DNA of 64,000 bases. Origin: Bimuria novae-zelandiae CBS 107.79 (lineage: Eukaryota; Ascomycota; Dothideomycetes; Pleosporales; Didymosphaeriaceae). Every line of letters starts with the position of its first letter. Position 1 is the stretch's first letter. A program made the translations under genes and the position numbers. The stretch covers positions 339,617 to 403,616 of the forward strand of contig ML976663.1 of assembly GCA_010015655.1 (NCBI GenBank). Reading direction: 5' to 3'. The notes under the pieces are model-generated. The model was given only the letters and a program-made list of their open reading frames with translations, ran no database searches and had not been told where the DNA came from. Below are positions 20,534 to 31,809 of this stretch, in pieces.

Positions 20534-22159
20534 TCAAGCTATAGCAACCTCCGCTTCTTCAACTGATGTCCCTAGCTTCATCTTCCGATCGGCCTTCTCT
20601 AAGAAATCCTGCTGTTCGATCCTACTTTTCCCGACATCTACGAAGAAGAATAACCATGTGCAACTGACCAAGCTCAACGCAAAGAGGAAATAAAATGGAC
20701 TTCTGTTGTTCCCCGTGTCGTCGATGATAGCACTGCTCACCAACGGACCAATAAACGCACTCGTCTTGCCGACAATCGAGAACAGACTGAAGAACAAGAA
20801 TTCCCGCCCTCGCGGAGTCACCTCGGAGATCATTGTCTGCGAGTAGCTGTACCAGGGGCAGACGAACAGGCCGTAGAATGCTTGGTACACCCACACCTCC
20901 CAGGTCCTGTGGAAGCCAAAAGCTTGTGTCCAGGTTCCGATCATACCCCAGCCGTCCAATATGACAATGCATATCGCGACGACCGTGAACATTGCCTTTG
21001 TGGAGAGTCTGTAGCGCTTCTGAATTTGCCAGAATGCACCGATGCCGACGGCTTGGGCGGCAATGCCTACAATGAGGAGGTAGGTGAGTTGCAGGCTGTT
21101 GTATGCGACGATCTCATTTTGGAGCGTTCCGATGACCGTGACGGTGGTGTTCAGGCTGTCGCCGAGGAGAAAATATCCGACGAGATACGCCAGGCTCTGA
21201 CGCAGCTGCCAGATCTGCGTGATCGCGTAGCCAAGCTGCTTGATTCCTGCCATGATGATGTTTGTTCGTCCTGGGTCTTGACCTGGCCTTCTCTTCTCGA
21301 AAAGAAACCAGGGAACAGCGCATAGCATCCAGACGCCGGTTGCGAATGCAATGAGAACAGACAGTCCCCAGTTGTTGTTTGCCTCGCTGTCGTTGACGTG
21401 CAGGCCAAACATGATTCCCACAATAATGGCAAGAATGGCGATTTCAAAGATCGACTGTACGTAGAAAGCGGTGTTGGCCAGTTCATTCCTCTTCATCATG
21501 TCCGCGAAGTCGTACTCGGCTCGGGTAATGCGTCCCTCAGTAAGCTCTTCGGCTTTCACGCGTAGGTCTTTTGTGTTCCTTGCCAGACCTGGGAACGTAG
21601 CGGTCCAAAAAGTGATGGTCGTCTGGTAAGCGATCAATCCAACGATGTAGAGCCCAACTCCGATGTGCCAGTCTTCTTGTGTGTGGACCCCCAGCCAGCC
21701 GAACCCGATACCGAAAGCGATGAGGGAAAGGGCGATCAGGATGTTGGGCCTCCAAGTCCCGAAATCCGCGAAGGAGCCTAGAATCAGGAAGACAACAATC
21801 TGGATAGCGAAGCTGATGCCATTGCACAGAAGTACAATGCTGTTGATGGTCCGGTCTCTGCCCATGAAGTGGAGAATCTCGGAGTCTCCCGCAGCTTGGT
21901 ACATGAGGTTCTGGAAGGCCGTGGGACCGAAGTTGAAGAGCGTAAGACCATTGTCGCCAATGTAGTATACATAGTATGACCAGATTTCCTTCTTTGTCGA
22001 TTCATATTTGGGGTTGAATTGATCAGGTGCGACCGGCGTGTCATCAATGGGGACATCCACGGCACCTTTGATGGGATTTTCGGCGGGTGCATTCAAGGCG
22101 GCGAGGCCCGGTTCGTTCGAAGCCATTGGGCCGGATGTAATAAGAATATCGTGAGACAA
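20534..22159 (-). CDS. ATG22: Atg22-like vacuolar membrane transporter (MFS fold)
   Basis: Single-exon gene of 541 residues with about 11-12 hydrophobic segments. Motifs typical of Atg22 are an N-terminal EIWSYYVYYIGDNGLTLFNF segment, LGSFADFGTWRPNILIA, a cytosolic loop with charged residues between two halves, and SQTMISEVTPRGREFLFFSL before the last helices. Atg22 family proteins reside in the vacuole membrane and export amino acids after autophagic breakdown. The start at 22159 is supported by the open frame; a second Met 11 codons later (22126) is an alternative. Divergently placed to the large nuclear protein gene, with about 725 bp between the starts. Confidence 0.88.
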   Translation of the reverse strand: MSHDILITSGPMASNEPGLAALNAPAENPIKGAVDVPIDDTPVAPDQFNPKYESTKKEIWSYYVYYIGDNGLTLFNFGPTAFQNLMYQAAGDSEILHFMGRDRTINSIVLLCNGISFAIQIVVFLILGSFADFGTWRPNILIALSLIAFGIGFGWLGVHTQEDWHIGVGLYIVGLIAYQTTITFWTATFPGLARNTKDLRVKAEELTEGRITRAEYDFADMMKRNELANTAFYVQSIFEIAILAIIVGIMFGLHVNDSEANNNWGLSVLIAFATGVWMLCAVPWFLFEKRRPGQDPGRTNIIMAGIKQLGYAITQIWQLRQSLAYLVGYFLLGDSLNTTVTVIGTLQNEIVAYNSLQLTYLLIVGIAAQAVGIGAFWQIQKRYRLSTKAMFTVVAICIVILDGWGMIGTWTQAFGFHRTWEVWVYQAFYGLFVCPWYSYSQTMISEVTPRGREFLFFSLFSIVGKTSAFIGPLVSSAIIDDTGNNRSPFYFLFALSLVSCTWLFFFVDVGKSRIEQQDFLEKADRKMKLGTSVEEAEVAIA

Positions 22160-22884
22160 TCACGAAAGAAGTTCAATGGAGAAGGGGTTGCTCGAAAGAA
22201 ACTTCTTATATGCGTGCCAGTAGTCGCTTAAACCCTGCTAGCGTGTTCGTCATGGTGAAAATTGGGTGAATGATGGGGCGGTGATAGTACCGCACGGTAA
22301 GATCATTAGACAATGCACCTGGAACTCGTTCCATGGAAAACGCGGCATAGTTGATGCGAAGCTAGACCTATCAAATGGACCCATACGGAGGATACGCGGA
22401 GACGTTACCAGACCGCGTTGCCGCTAACAAGCTCGCCCTAGACGCAATCAAGCTTTGCGAAGTGTGGATGTGGCCATTGCAGCGGACCCACATGCAGGAG
22501 CTTTCGTGCCGTTTGGAGAAAGGTCATTTGTAATTGCGACCACAAACGTAAAGAACCACAATTGGTGCGCATTCGTGGAAGGAGCAAGGAGCAACAATTT
22601 GTCTAAGTCCTCCAAGCTTTTACATTATTGTCTTCAACGACCTGAACGCGATACTGGTCGTTCATGTGCAACTTTTCAAGTGTTCGGGTAATATTATTTT
22701 TACTTTTAATAAGCTCCAAGCTCAATGGGTGCCACAGCGTAGACTCGGCTATATTTCTAGAGAGTCGGTAACATAGCTCAGCTCCCGAGCCCCAAAGTGG
22801 CGCGTCTCGGCCCCTCAACGCGTCACGACGCGTCTAACACCTTCCGCCGTGTCCGACCCATACACACTTCAGATTACCGCCACA
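22160..22884. promoter_or_regulatory. Divergent promoter region of ATG22 and the 878-residue nuclear protein
   Basis: About 725 bp between two divergent start codons; no gene seen. The right end contains two ACGCGT boxes (separate entry). Confidence 0.55.
22818..22833. promoter_or_regulatory. Paired MCB-type boxes (ACGCGT x2)
   Basis: ACGCGT at 22818-22823 and 22828-22833, 10 bp apart, about 52-67 bp upstream of the ATG at 22885. This is the same motif pair seen before the SNF2 helicase. The role as an MBF site is inferred. Confidence 0.45.
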
Positions 22885-25521
22885 ATGCCGAATACACGAT
22901 CAAGTAACAGATCGACGAATTTTAAAGCTTACTATTCGAAGAAAGCGGCACCGTACCAACGATATTTTCCACATCGACGAAAGATCGTTCGCCGACCGGA
23001 GCCGCACGATGACGATGGCAAGAAGCAGATGAAGTTCCTGCCGGAGATGATGCGGAGGAGAAGCACAGTGCAGGACTCGGATCTCGAGGACGCCGAATCG
23101 CTGGAGGAAGAAGTCGACGAAGACGTGACAGAGGTTCAAAGCAGAAGGAAGGGGAGGAAACGGAACAGCGACGTCATGCACGATGGGGAGACAGAAGAAG
23201 AAGACAACGAGCCTGTGCGACCGACACCGAAGCGGAGACGGAAAGCTTGCATTGATATTCCGAAGTCTGTGACACGACGGAGACGAGCTGCTCCCGCACC
23301 GAAGGAATCTGATGCAAGCGATGATGCTGAAGAGGAAGAGGCGCCTAGGCCGAGGCTGCGGAGGCAATCTACAATGACGCAGATAGTGGATGGGCGGTTA
23401 CCCCCGCCAGGCTCGCTTGATCCAGAGTTCAAACGCGTCAAGCGGACCCCAAGGACAAGCTGGGGCGGCATTGATAGTAAGAAAGATGTGAAGAAAGATT
23501 TGAAGCAGCGGACCTTAACACAGATGGTTCATACTATGACCCCGCTCGTCCTAGACTCGGACGAGGAGCTGGAGGAAGACCAAATTGACGAGGAGGCATA
23601 TGCTGCTCATCACAGCTTCATCTTTGGAAATGCCGAAGAAGCTGCTGTTCAAGCTATAGCAGCTGACAATGAAGACGAAGAGAACGTTCCGCCGGCCGAA
23701 GAGTCGCACCCAGTTCCGAACGAGGATGACTGCAGCGAAGACGAGTATCAGCCGACGCAGTTTATTGAGACACCTGTCACGAGCACCAAGCGCACACCTT
23801 TCCGAAAAACCTCCCGGCGCCAGGCTACTCCAGCTGCCAAAAAGGGATCGAAACCAACTTCAAAGTCACCGAAGACTCGTTTTGGGCTCCTTTCTACACC
23901 AGAAAAGCGTGGTGTGCGAGAGATTGCTTCTTCTCAGTCTCCACCTGAGTCACCAATCTCTACCCAGAATACGCCTCGCAAGTCTGGGCGCACTCCATTA
24001 CATCCACGTTCCGCGAACACCGCCAACACTGTGGAGATACCACCAAAGCGAGGAGTAGAGACGCCCTCAAAGCGGAAACAAGTCACCTTCCAAGAGGGCC
24101 CCCAGGAACATATTCCGCCGCCCGCGTTGAAGAAATTTGCAAGCACGATACCCGACTCAGAGGATGAGGATGGTGGTTTGAGCGACACCGATAACCAATC
24201 TGATGCTGAGTATGGTGTTGGGCAGGAAACGCAGGCCTTGGTACGTGAGGGAGACCGCCCGCTCTCCGGATTAAACGTCGGAGCGGACACTCAAGCTATC
24301 CTTCTTGACATCGACCGAGCATGCGCCGACACTGCTGTCACGAACCGAGATGGATCGGAAGAGCTGGGAGAACCGGTGGTCCAACAAGATGATGAGGGCT
24401 CCGAAGAGCTTGGCCACCAACCCACGCCTCATACAGCTTCTGATAGCACTGGAGAGCGATCTACAGATACACCAGAACTTCCCGCTCTTCCATTCTCGTC
24501 CCCGAAGCCACAAAACGTCTTATCTGGAAATGTTGAGCCCAATGATGTCACCGAAGCGAATACTTCACCTCCTCTTATACAACAGCTCCCATCTTCACCA
24601 CCAGCCGAGGATTTCAGGACACAGCCTCCCACCCCGATGTTCGCTGACGATGAGTCTCCCGAAGGAACCGAAGAGCCTGCTCCCACTACTGTGCAACTAC
24701 TCTCGACGCCTACCAAACCGCCCAGGTCAACCCCCCCAATCGAAGACTTCAGAACGCAGCCCCCAGTCTCCATGTTCGACGACGACGAAGAGCCTTCCGA
24801 AGACCTAGACGATATCCCCGCCGCCTTAGCCACCGGGACGACCATCGACCACTCCATCCAAGTCCCTCGCTCGCCACCCGCACACTTACACCCCGAGCCC
24901 TCGCACTCCAGCCAAGCAGAGCGCCAACTGCAATTCGAATACCAGACCTACTCGCATTTCCGCCGCCCCGGCCCCGAGCCATCGAGCATGCACGTAGCGC
25001 ACGATTCGAATTACAGCTACCAGCACACGCCGCACCCGTTCTCGCACCATCTCACGCAACATCACCCCAATGCAAATTCGCACATAAGCCAGGCTACCAC
25101 CGTAGACCCCACGCAATTTAGCCCGGCCACGACCCCGCGCAAAACACGCCCGAAGCCTCCGATGTTTACATCGCCAGCGGCCAGGACACCTCGGTCTGGG
25201 CAGACACAGAAGCGGGATAGGAGCGCGACGACAACGCCAAAGACGCAGGGCCGCACCAGGAGCTCGACTACGACGCCGACGTCGCTTCGCCGCGATGCCG
25301 TGGGCATGAGTAGTCCCGAACCGGGTCGTCCGGCGCCGCTGTTCATTCCGAGCAGCTTTCCGAGTCCGGCACGGGTCACGATGGAGGGGTGGAGTAGTCC
25401 TGTTGTGGGAAGGGAGAGTCAGTGGGAAGGGGGAGGTGGGAGTCTAGAGAATTTTAGTATTCCGGCGCCGCCGCCGGGATCGAGTCAGTGGGTGGATGAT
25501 GAAGATGAGGATGAGTTGTAG
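22885..25521 (+). CDS. Large acidic, S/T-P-rich nuclear protein of unknown function
   Basis: Single exon, 878 residues from the ATG at 22885 (MPNTRSSNRS). The frame is open a little further upstream, but only from a GTG. Composition is that of an intrinsically disordered nuclear protein: basic clusters (TPKRRRKACID, TRRRRAA) alternate with acidic stretches, and the STIPDSEDED motif lies mid-protein. Two related short motifs, QSTMTQIVDG and QRTLTQMV, sit about 50 residues apart near 180-230. The repeated FRTQPP motif occurs twice near 585-640. The last 200 residues are rich in S/T-P and TPK/TPR sites, suggesting CDK-type phosphorylation. No enzymatic domain is visible. The upstream MCB pair and composition suggest a cell-cycle or DNA-linked role, which is inference only. 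Confidence 0.75.
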   Translation: MPNTRSSNRSTNFKAYYSKKAAPYQRYFPHRRKIVRRPEPHDDDGKKQMKFLPEMMRRRSTVQDSDLEDAESLEEEVDEDVTEVQSRRKGRKRNSDVMHDGETEEEDNEPVRPTPKRRRKACIDIPKSVTRRRRAAPAPKESDASDDAEEEEAPRPRLRRQSTMTQIVDGRLPPPGSLDPEFKRVKRTPRTSWGGIDSKKDVKKDLKQRTLTQMVHTMTPLVLDSDEELEEDQIDEEAYAAHHSFIFGNAEEAAVQAIAADNEDEENVPPAEESHPVPNEDDCSEDEYQPTQFIETPVTSTKRTPFRKTSRRQATPAAKKGSKPTSKSPKTRFGLLSTPEKRGVREIASSQSPPESPISTQNTPRKSGRTPLHPRSANTANTVEIPPKRGVETPSKRKQVTFQEGPQEHIPPPALKKFASTIPDSEDEDGGLSDTDNQSDAEYGVGQETQALVREGDRPLSGLNVGADTQAILLDIDRACADTAVTNRDGSEELGEPVVQQDDEGSEELGHQPTPHTASDSTGERSTDTPELPALPFSSPKPQNVLSGNVEPNDVTEANTSPPLIQQLPSSPPAEDFRTQPPTPMFADDESPEGTEEPAPTTVQLLSTPTKPPRSTPPIEDFRTQPPVSMFDDDEEPSEDLDDIPAALATGTTIDHSIQVPRSPPAHLHPEPSHSSQAERQLQFEYQTYSHFRRPGPEPSSMHVAHDSNYSYQHTPHPFSHHLTQHHPNANSHISQATTVDPTQFSPATTPRKTRPKPPMFTSPAARTPRSGQTQKRDRSATTTPKTQGRTRSSTTTPTSLRRDAVGMSSPEPGRPAPLFIPSSFPSPARVTMEGWSSPVVGRESQWEGGGGSLENFSIPAPPPGSSQWVDDEDEDEL

Positions 25522-25926
25522 GAAACGTAGGATATTAGGGTGGTAATGGGAGTGGGGTTTGGTTATGTGGGTTTGAATTAAGTACCTCGGTAATACTGTC
25601 CTGTCTTGAATATTATGGCGGAGTGAATTCTGCGTTCCTCCAAAGTATGGTACAAAGATCCTTTCGAGATGCCATTAAGGTGAGATGCTGTGGAAGTATG
25701 TATACTCTTTTTACATTGTGGATATGAACGCGAATGTGATGACTCAGAGAGTGGCAGAAACAGAAATGAGATTTTTTACCTCCTCCACATTAGTCCTGCG
25801 AATCGTAGCATAGTAACAACCTTCGCTGTTCGCGTAGATCATATCAGCGTAGAGATATTAGCGTCGCAGAGAAATTGCCGTCCGAAATTCGTATCTGTCG
25901 TAAATCATCGTAAGATGCCTCAGTGA
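25522..25926. other. Convergent 3' UTR region
   Basis: About 400 bp between two converging genes, AT-richer than the flanks, no gene seen. Confidence 0.45.
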
Positions 25927-27463
25927 TTACTCAAGCCTTGTTCCGATGCGGGCCCAGGCCATTTGCATATCGGTGACCAAGGTGAGGAAATTGTCATCTT
26001 CCAGATGCCTGAAGATGAAGTTGTTGAGCTCGTTCATTCGAGCATCGTTCGATTGCTTCGTGTACGCCCCAAGTTCTTCTGCATGACGCTCGATGTCGCC
26101 ATGATCCTCCGGGTCGGGGCTGAGCATGTTCACATCTGATCCAGGTGGTGTCACAAGATCGACGGATCTATCAGTTTGATTGTGGCTGTTGGTGACAATA
26201 CTTAGCGGGTGCGTCGTGGCGGTGTTGTAGCTGCTTGCTGGGCGTGCAATGCTTGGCGTCAAGACTGGTGCTGAACTCATCATCTGCTGCATTGCTGAAT
26301 AATTGTTGGGAGTGATGGCTGATTGAGGACGGATTGTATCAGAGCTGGGACCTGGGGTAGCATTCGGTCTTGCTGTTTGACCTGTGCTGGTTTTGCTAAG
26401 GTATGTGGGCCTGCGTAGAGGAGGAAGTTCAAGTTCATTGCTACTCCCAGACCTCGATTTCGGCCTCTTGCTGCCACTGAGCGCAGATGCAGGTAAAGTA
26501 GGCGGACCCATGATACCACTCAGCGGTCGACTCTCGGACCGGGTGCTATTGCTTGCAGGTGACTCTGGCGTATCTAGTCGCTCGAACGGCAATTCACGTC
26601 GAGGAGGGATATCGCTTGCGAGGAAAGCATTCGTTGTATCCAGACGGGCAGACAGTGGAATCACTGATGCAGACTCGTGAGATAGAGATGCAGCTGAGTC
26701 AGGTCTTCGCGAACTTGCTGTTGAACCTGGGTTGAAGAAAGAGGCAGTCGACGGACGTAGGCGTGCAGTGTCCTGCAATTGGGTGTGAAGACCTGTCGAG
26801 GTGGATGGCACAGCCGTACCAGGTCGCCCGGTGATCTCCGAGAGTTGAGAAGGTGGGCAAGATGGGCCACTGCGCTGGACATGAGGAGCAGGCGTCACGG
26901 GTCGTGCTTTTTGGGTAGGCGTGAACCATAGACCGAGCTCGCGGACGTGGTCGAAAGCAACATCAAAGTCTCGCGCTGAGCTGAACTTCATCTGAATACG
27001 GCGAACCTGGGTGGTCGACGTAGTCAGATATAGCCACGGCCAGATGAAGCATGAAGTTTACCTTGTTAGCTTCTGGCATGTTGTACCTGATAGCAAGAGC
27101 CGGGCTGCGGGCCATGCCAGAGATTGGCAGCTGCGCCGCCTCGCTCGATACATCGATGCCTTCACGATGCAGCCTGTCAACAACAGGCTTTCCGTGATCG
27201 ATTAGCATCTGTAGCGGTACATCGAACTAGGTCGTTTCAGTCAGACATGTTCAATGGTAGGATGCAAGTCACTTCAATTCCCGGCTCACCAACACCTGCG
27301 AAGCTTGCAGTATCTTCATGTTCACCGAAGGCTCCCCGCCGGAGCGAAAGGTGTCGAAGACGACCACGAGCGCACTATGCAGCGTCGTCCAGCTGGGTCC
27401 TGGCGCTCCGGGTTGGGCAACCGCATCCTGTGTATGTAAGGCTGCTAGATCGAACGTGAGCAT
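25927..27463 (-). CDS. Possible Rec114/Rec7-like meiotic recombination protein (three exons)
   Basis: Exons are 27463-27290, 27226-27062 and 26991-25927. Introns are 63 bp (GTGAGC...CCTAG) and 70 bp (GTAAAC...TTCAG), both phase 0, giving 467 residues. An in-frame stop lies upstream of the ATG at 27463. The first 140 residues look like a compact beta-rich domain ending in a helix (ARDFDVAFDHVRELGLWF). About 250 disordered Ser/Pro/Thr residues follow. The protein ends in an amphipathic helical segment (FIFRHLEDDNFLTLVTDM). An N-terminal PH-like domain, long disordered linker and conserved C-terminal helix is the layout of Rec114/Rec7, which helps start meiotic double-strand breaks with Mei4 and Mer2. 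The match is architectural and by short motif recall, so the assignment is tentative. The third-exon ATG at 26991 could mislead a predictor into calling a 354-residue gene. Confidence 0.55.
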
Positions 27464-27806
27464 GCTGGAGGTAAGTCGTAGGGTTAGTATGCGATTGAAG
27501 AATGCCGCTCTTCTGTGAGCGTTGTATCATCTCATACGTGCAAGTTGAGTGAAGGTTGACGGAATGAAATAGGGAAGCTGCGACCTGGAGTAGGAAGGAG
27601 TCAACCAATCACGTGCCATTCCTCTGCAAGTGTCCGTGCCCCCCGCTAACAGTCGCGGTGGGAAGTTTGGAGCTGCTCATCCAACGCGCCGCGCGCAACA
27701 TACCGCGAGCTCCCCGTCCGAGCAATTGCGCATACAGCACCCGTCGCATACCGTTCATGCCTCAGCGTGTCCGCGGTGCTAGCCCCTAGGTGAAGGCGTG
27801 CCCTAC
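27464..27806. other. Divergent promoter region of Rec114-like gene and RSC9
   Basis: About 340 bp between two divergent starts, GC-rich on the RSC9 side; no gene seen. Confidence 0.5.
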
Positions 27807-30800
27807 ATGGCGCCCAACAAACCACGTGAGGAATCTATTGAGCGCACCACCGAATATGAGGAGTTCCTGGACGAACTAGCCAAATACCACGAGAAAAGAG
27901 GGTTCGTACTCCGCTTGCGCATCGTTGCAGAGTGCCTCCGTGCTGACGGTGGTGATGCGTAGGACCATCCTTGACCGCGAACCCAAGATCGGCAGCCGGC
28001 ATCTTGACCTGTTGCGCCTGTACAAGCGCGTCAACGAAGAGGGTGGCTACGACAAGGTCTCGGACACCAAAGGCAATAAACTTGCTTGGCGACGTCTGGC
28101 GGGCGAGTTCCTCCCGGGCAGCTCGAACCTGACGACGCAGGCCTTCCTAGTGAAGACGACATACTACAAGAATCTCGCGTACGCCACAACACACTGCAGG
28201 CGGCTGCGCGCAACGTGTCTGACCTCTGCTACAGTGCCTACGAGATATCGACCGTTCACAAGCGCGAACCGCCGCCCAAGGAGATCCTCGAAGACGTGTC
28301 TGCGAAAGGCGGCGACCTGCTGACGCGCACCGTCGAGAACTTCTTCCGCCCAGGGAGCAGGGAGACGGAGAGGCTGCGCGGCGAGGACGATTCAGAGGAC
28401 TCGGACGGCGACGGCGAAACCAAAACACCACGCGAAAACAGGATGGACGTGGACGATCCGGGAAGCTTGGGCCGGCGCTGTATGTGGCCTGATGTGGTGA
28501 AAGTGCTTCACTAACCGTGCGCAGCCCTTCGCCATGCGCCGCCACAGCGCGTTCTATTTCAACCAGAGGTGTCGCGTCGAGAAACGCGCCAGTCTACCGG
28601 TCACCTCAATTCACCCCAACCTAACGGCGCCTTCGGGACGAGCGGAGCAGCCATGACCATCGCCAACTACGAACCGCGGTCCAGCGCCCCAGCGACCATG
28701 AAGCCCGTGAACACTCCGTCGAACAACCCAGAGTACTTCAATCAGCTAAAGCGCAAGTACATCGTGAACAGGAAGAACAGGCCCGTGCCGCTGAAGGGCA
28801 TGATGCTCCCAGGCACGGGCTTCTCCGGTCCGAACATCTACATACGCGCCCTGCATGCGCTGCGATCCAAGGAGCCCGAAGAGGAGGCTTATGCGCTGCA
28901 CCACTTGGTCAAGATCTCGCACGAACGTGGCGACAAGTACAGGTTCGATCAGTTCCCTGGCCTAGCCGAGGCCCTCATCGAGAAGGTCATTCAAGCTGCG
29001 TCGTTGTACTATGATGTGCAGTGGGAGATATCCTATGTCGAGGAGGGGTTTGGCCAGTCGAACATTCTAAACGGTCTAGATGGAACGAAGGATCTCCTGC
29101 AGCGCATACAACGGCTGCAGACTCTGGATAGGCGAGACGATCTTCTGCCGGAAGACGAAGCAAACACTCTCAACATGATTAACGAAGCAGCCCTTATTCT
29201 GCGCAACATGGTTATGCTGAACGAGAACGCTTTCCTCGTTTCGACGATACCGGCCACAAAAGACCTGATTGTGATTCTTCTGAACCTACCAAAACATCCG
29301 ACGACAAATGAGCTGCGGCACTACGGTCTGGAAATCGCGGGGGAAACAACACGATTCTGGTACTTGGACGCTCGAAGTCCCTTGTACCAATCATTACTCG
29401 CTCAAATCGACTGCGATGATCGCGGCAACATCATCACATCGCTGCGAGCCTTGGGCCGGATTGCACTGAATCTCGAAGCTACTAACAAACTCACCGGTAT
29501 CCCCGCGAAGACTCTGAAATCAATATGCGACTGGTTATTGGTCGAAGATGAGGAATTGCGACTTGCTTGCCTAGACTTCCTCTACCTCTTTACGGGTTTC
29601 GCGGACAACGTGCAGATACTGGTCAACGAGATAGATATCGAGGTCCTCGTCAACCAACTGGTTCGCCTGCTTCAGTTCGGCGCCCAGGCTTTCGAAGAGC
29701 GCCGAAGTGCCCCGAAAACATCAAAACCATCTTTACAAGCGGAAGACGCGCCGAAACTTTCTTCCGGTATAATAGGACAGCTAATCCCTCTCGACGAACC
29801 GGAGCGCAGCTCACAGTGGCTTCGAACTTGCTACGAGGAAGATCCTACGGGTGAGATCACGCAGATTCAGTTATGGACTGCATACAACGCAGCCTTCTCA
29901 GAGACAGTGGCCAAAGACCCTGCTTACAAACCGTTAATGCCGGCCAAGGACTTCATCACGAATGTCTCCACGACGTTTCCGGGCGCTCAAGCACAGGTGA
30001 TTCAGACAACATCTCCACCGAAATACACCATCAAGGGTATCCGCCCTCGTTCCATCCCGGTAGATTCTGTGACCAAGAAACCTTACTTGCGATGCTGTTG
30101 GCACCCGCCCAGCCTGTTGAACGGTATTTCAGACAGCAAGCACTCTACAGCTAAAATCGAGTGCGGTGAGTTCACATCTGGTGTCAAAGCCATGTGGGAG
30201 CATGTAGTCTCATCCCATCTCAACGTACCTCGGGATGAGTCTGGCAAATGGCTGTTGGAGCAGAAGCCGGACATCAATATGGAGAATGGCGATGCTATCA
30301 GCGCTACCAAGCCGTCGAAATATTTTTGCCACTGGGGTGGATGCACACATTTTAATCCTACCGGTACAGACTCGGCCTTCGAAGCCGGCCAACACATCAA
30401 GACGCATCTTCCTGATACTAGTCTTCTACACGCCACCCATGCCAAGCACAACCGAACGCCATCGACCTCTACACCGCTCGTTACGTCGGCACAAGTCCGT
30501 CACGAGAATTTCCAGCCGCAGTTCAGTCAGCCTGTGGGTCTGGGTAGCTTGGGCATGGGTGCGCGGTACAATGACAGGTACGGACATGGCGACCGACCTG
30601 TCCCCACTGGTCAGATGCCCGCTCAGACACCAGCGCCCAACTTCAGGTACTACAACACGTTGACTGATGAGAGTAGTGATGCGGCGGGTATCCCGTTGTC
30701 ATCCATCCTCGTCCTCCGAAATCTTGCGCGCCAGCTCGGAAAGCTTCCGCCGCCCTCCTCCATATATGAGATTCCCGATTCGCCTGCTCACAAACGCACA

Positions 30801-31076
30801 TTCAGCGAATCAAGCCCAGATCACCGCCGCACGACTGGTGGCAAGAAACCGAGGCTGAGCGACGCCGCGAAGGAGAACAGGGATAGGGATATAGAAAGGG
30901 ATGAGCAGGACGAGCAAGAGGCGAGGGCTGCAGGGTGGGTGCCGAGGGTCTTTACGCCTGTGAAGGAGCAGCTTGGATTTGTTATGGCGCACAATTTGAC
31001 GCTGAGGAACTACATGGGCCCGCTGTTTAGAGCCATCGCCGAAAGCGAGGTCAAGGGCGTTACCAGTCATGCTTAG
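27807..31076 (+). CDS. RSC9: RSC complex subunit Rsc9 (ARID plus RFX-type domain)
   Basis: Four exons: 27807-27901, 27963-28178, 28235-28479 and 28525-31076. Introns are 61, 56 and 45 bp with GT..AG ends and GCTGAC/TCTGAC/ACTAAC branch-like sites, giving 1035 residues. An N-terminal ARID domain (about 15-108) is split over exons 1-3 (DLLRLYKRVNEEGGYDKV, WRRLAGEFLP). A helical armadillo-like region follows (HALRSKEPEEEAYALHHLVK). Next is an RFX-type winged-helix segment (LWTAYNAAFSE, AKDFITNVSTTFPGA, YTIKGIRPR), then zinc-finger-like Cys/His pairs (CCWHPPS...H, CHWGGCTHF...H). Rsc9 is a DNA-binding subunit of the RSC/SWI-SNF chromatin remodeller. The domain order matches fungal Rsc9. Confidence 0.9.
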
Positions 31077-31809
31077 AGGCACGTACGATACGAGCGGCAC
31101 GGCGTTCTGGAACTCGAAATTTCTGGCGAGTAGCATAGTCGGGCTGGCGTTGTTGTGAGTGTGGAACGCGGTTTAGTGGGTTCCATTTCGTTTTCTTTCG
31201 GCCTGAGGGAGGACGTTTTGGGCGTTCCCTGTGGTAATCAATCGATAACATGCGCGGACGCGGAATCCTGCGACCACAGCGAGACCGCGCCGTGAATCTG
31301 ATAGATTGACACCTAGCTAATTATAGTGCGTGTCAAAACGGTTTTGTTATCGTTAGTATGATCGTTCCCGGGCGTTGGGGCGCGGTAACGAGCCCATCGT
31401 GTGAAACCCTGGCGATACTGAGATCGCATGAAGTCGCGACCCACCTTTCTCACTACACGGTCTGGCAAGAAGCACCGAAACCCTCGCCTGTAAAGCTGTG
31501 ACAAGCTTCGAGAGCGCTGCGAAGGGAAGGGTATTGTTCATGACATGCGCGTCCCGCACCAATTCTCCACGAGGAGCGCCAAACGGGATGTGTCGAGTGG
31601 AGAGGTAGCGCCTCGCGATCGGATGAAGGGTAACGCGTGGTAAAGTGGGAGATACAAAGCCTGAAGACGACCACAAAGATATTTGGTTGCTACAGCTGGT
31701 CGACTCTTTTCTGCTTTCACTACATTCATTCCTTTCGCACGAAGCAGGTCTTCCGCTCTTTTTACTCCATCCCTTCTCTTTTGATTCCTCTATCCATTCC
31801 CTTTGAAAA
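31077..31809. other. Intergenic region and promoter of duplicated secreted gene A
   Basis: 3' UTR of RSC9, then about 340 bp (from about 31466) that is clearly homologous to the promoter of gene B at 33653-34270. A CT-rich leader precedes the ATG at 31810. Confidence 0.6.

Noticed and set aside
31637..31645. Single ACGCGT in the gene A promoter
   Set aside because: Single copy, far from the start and not in the paralogous promoter; likely chance.
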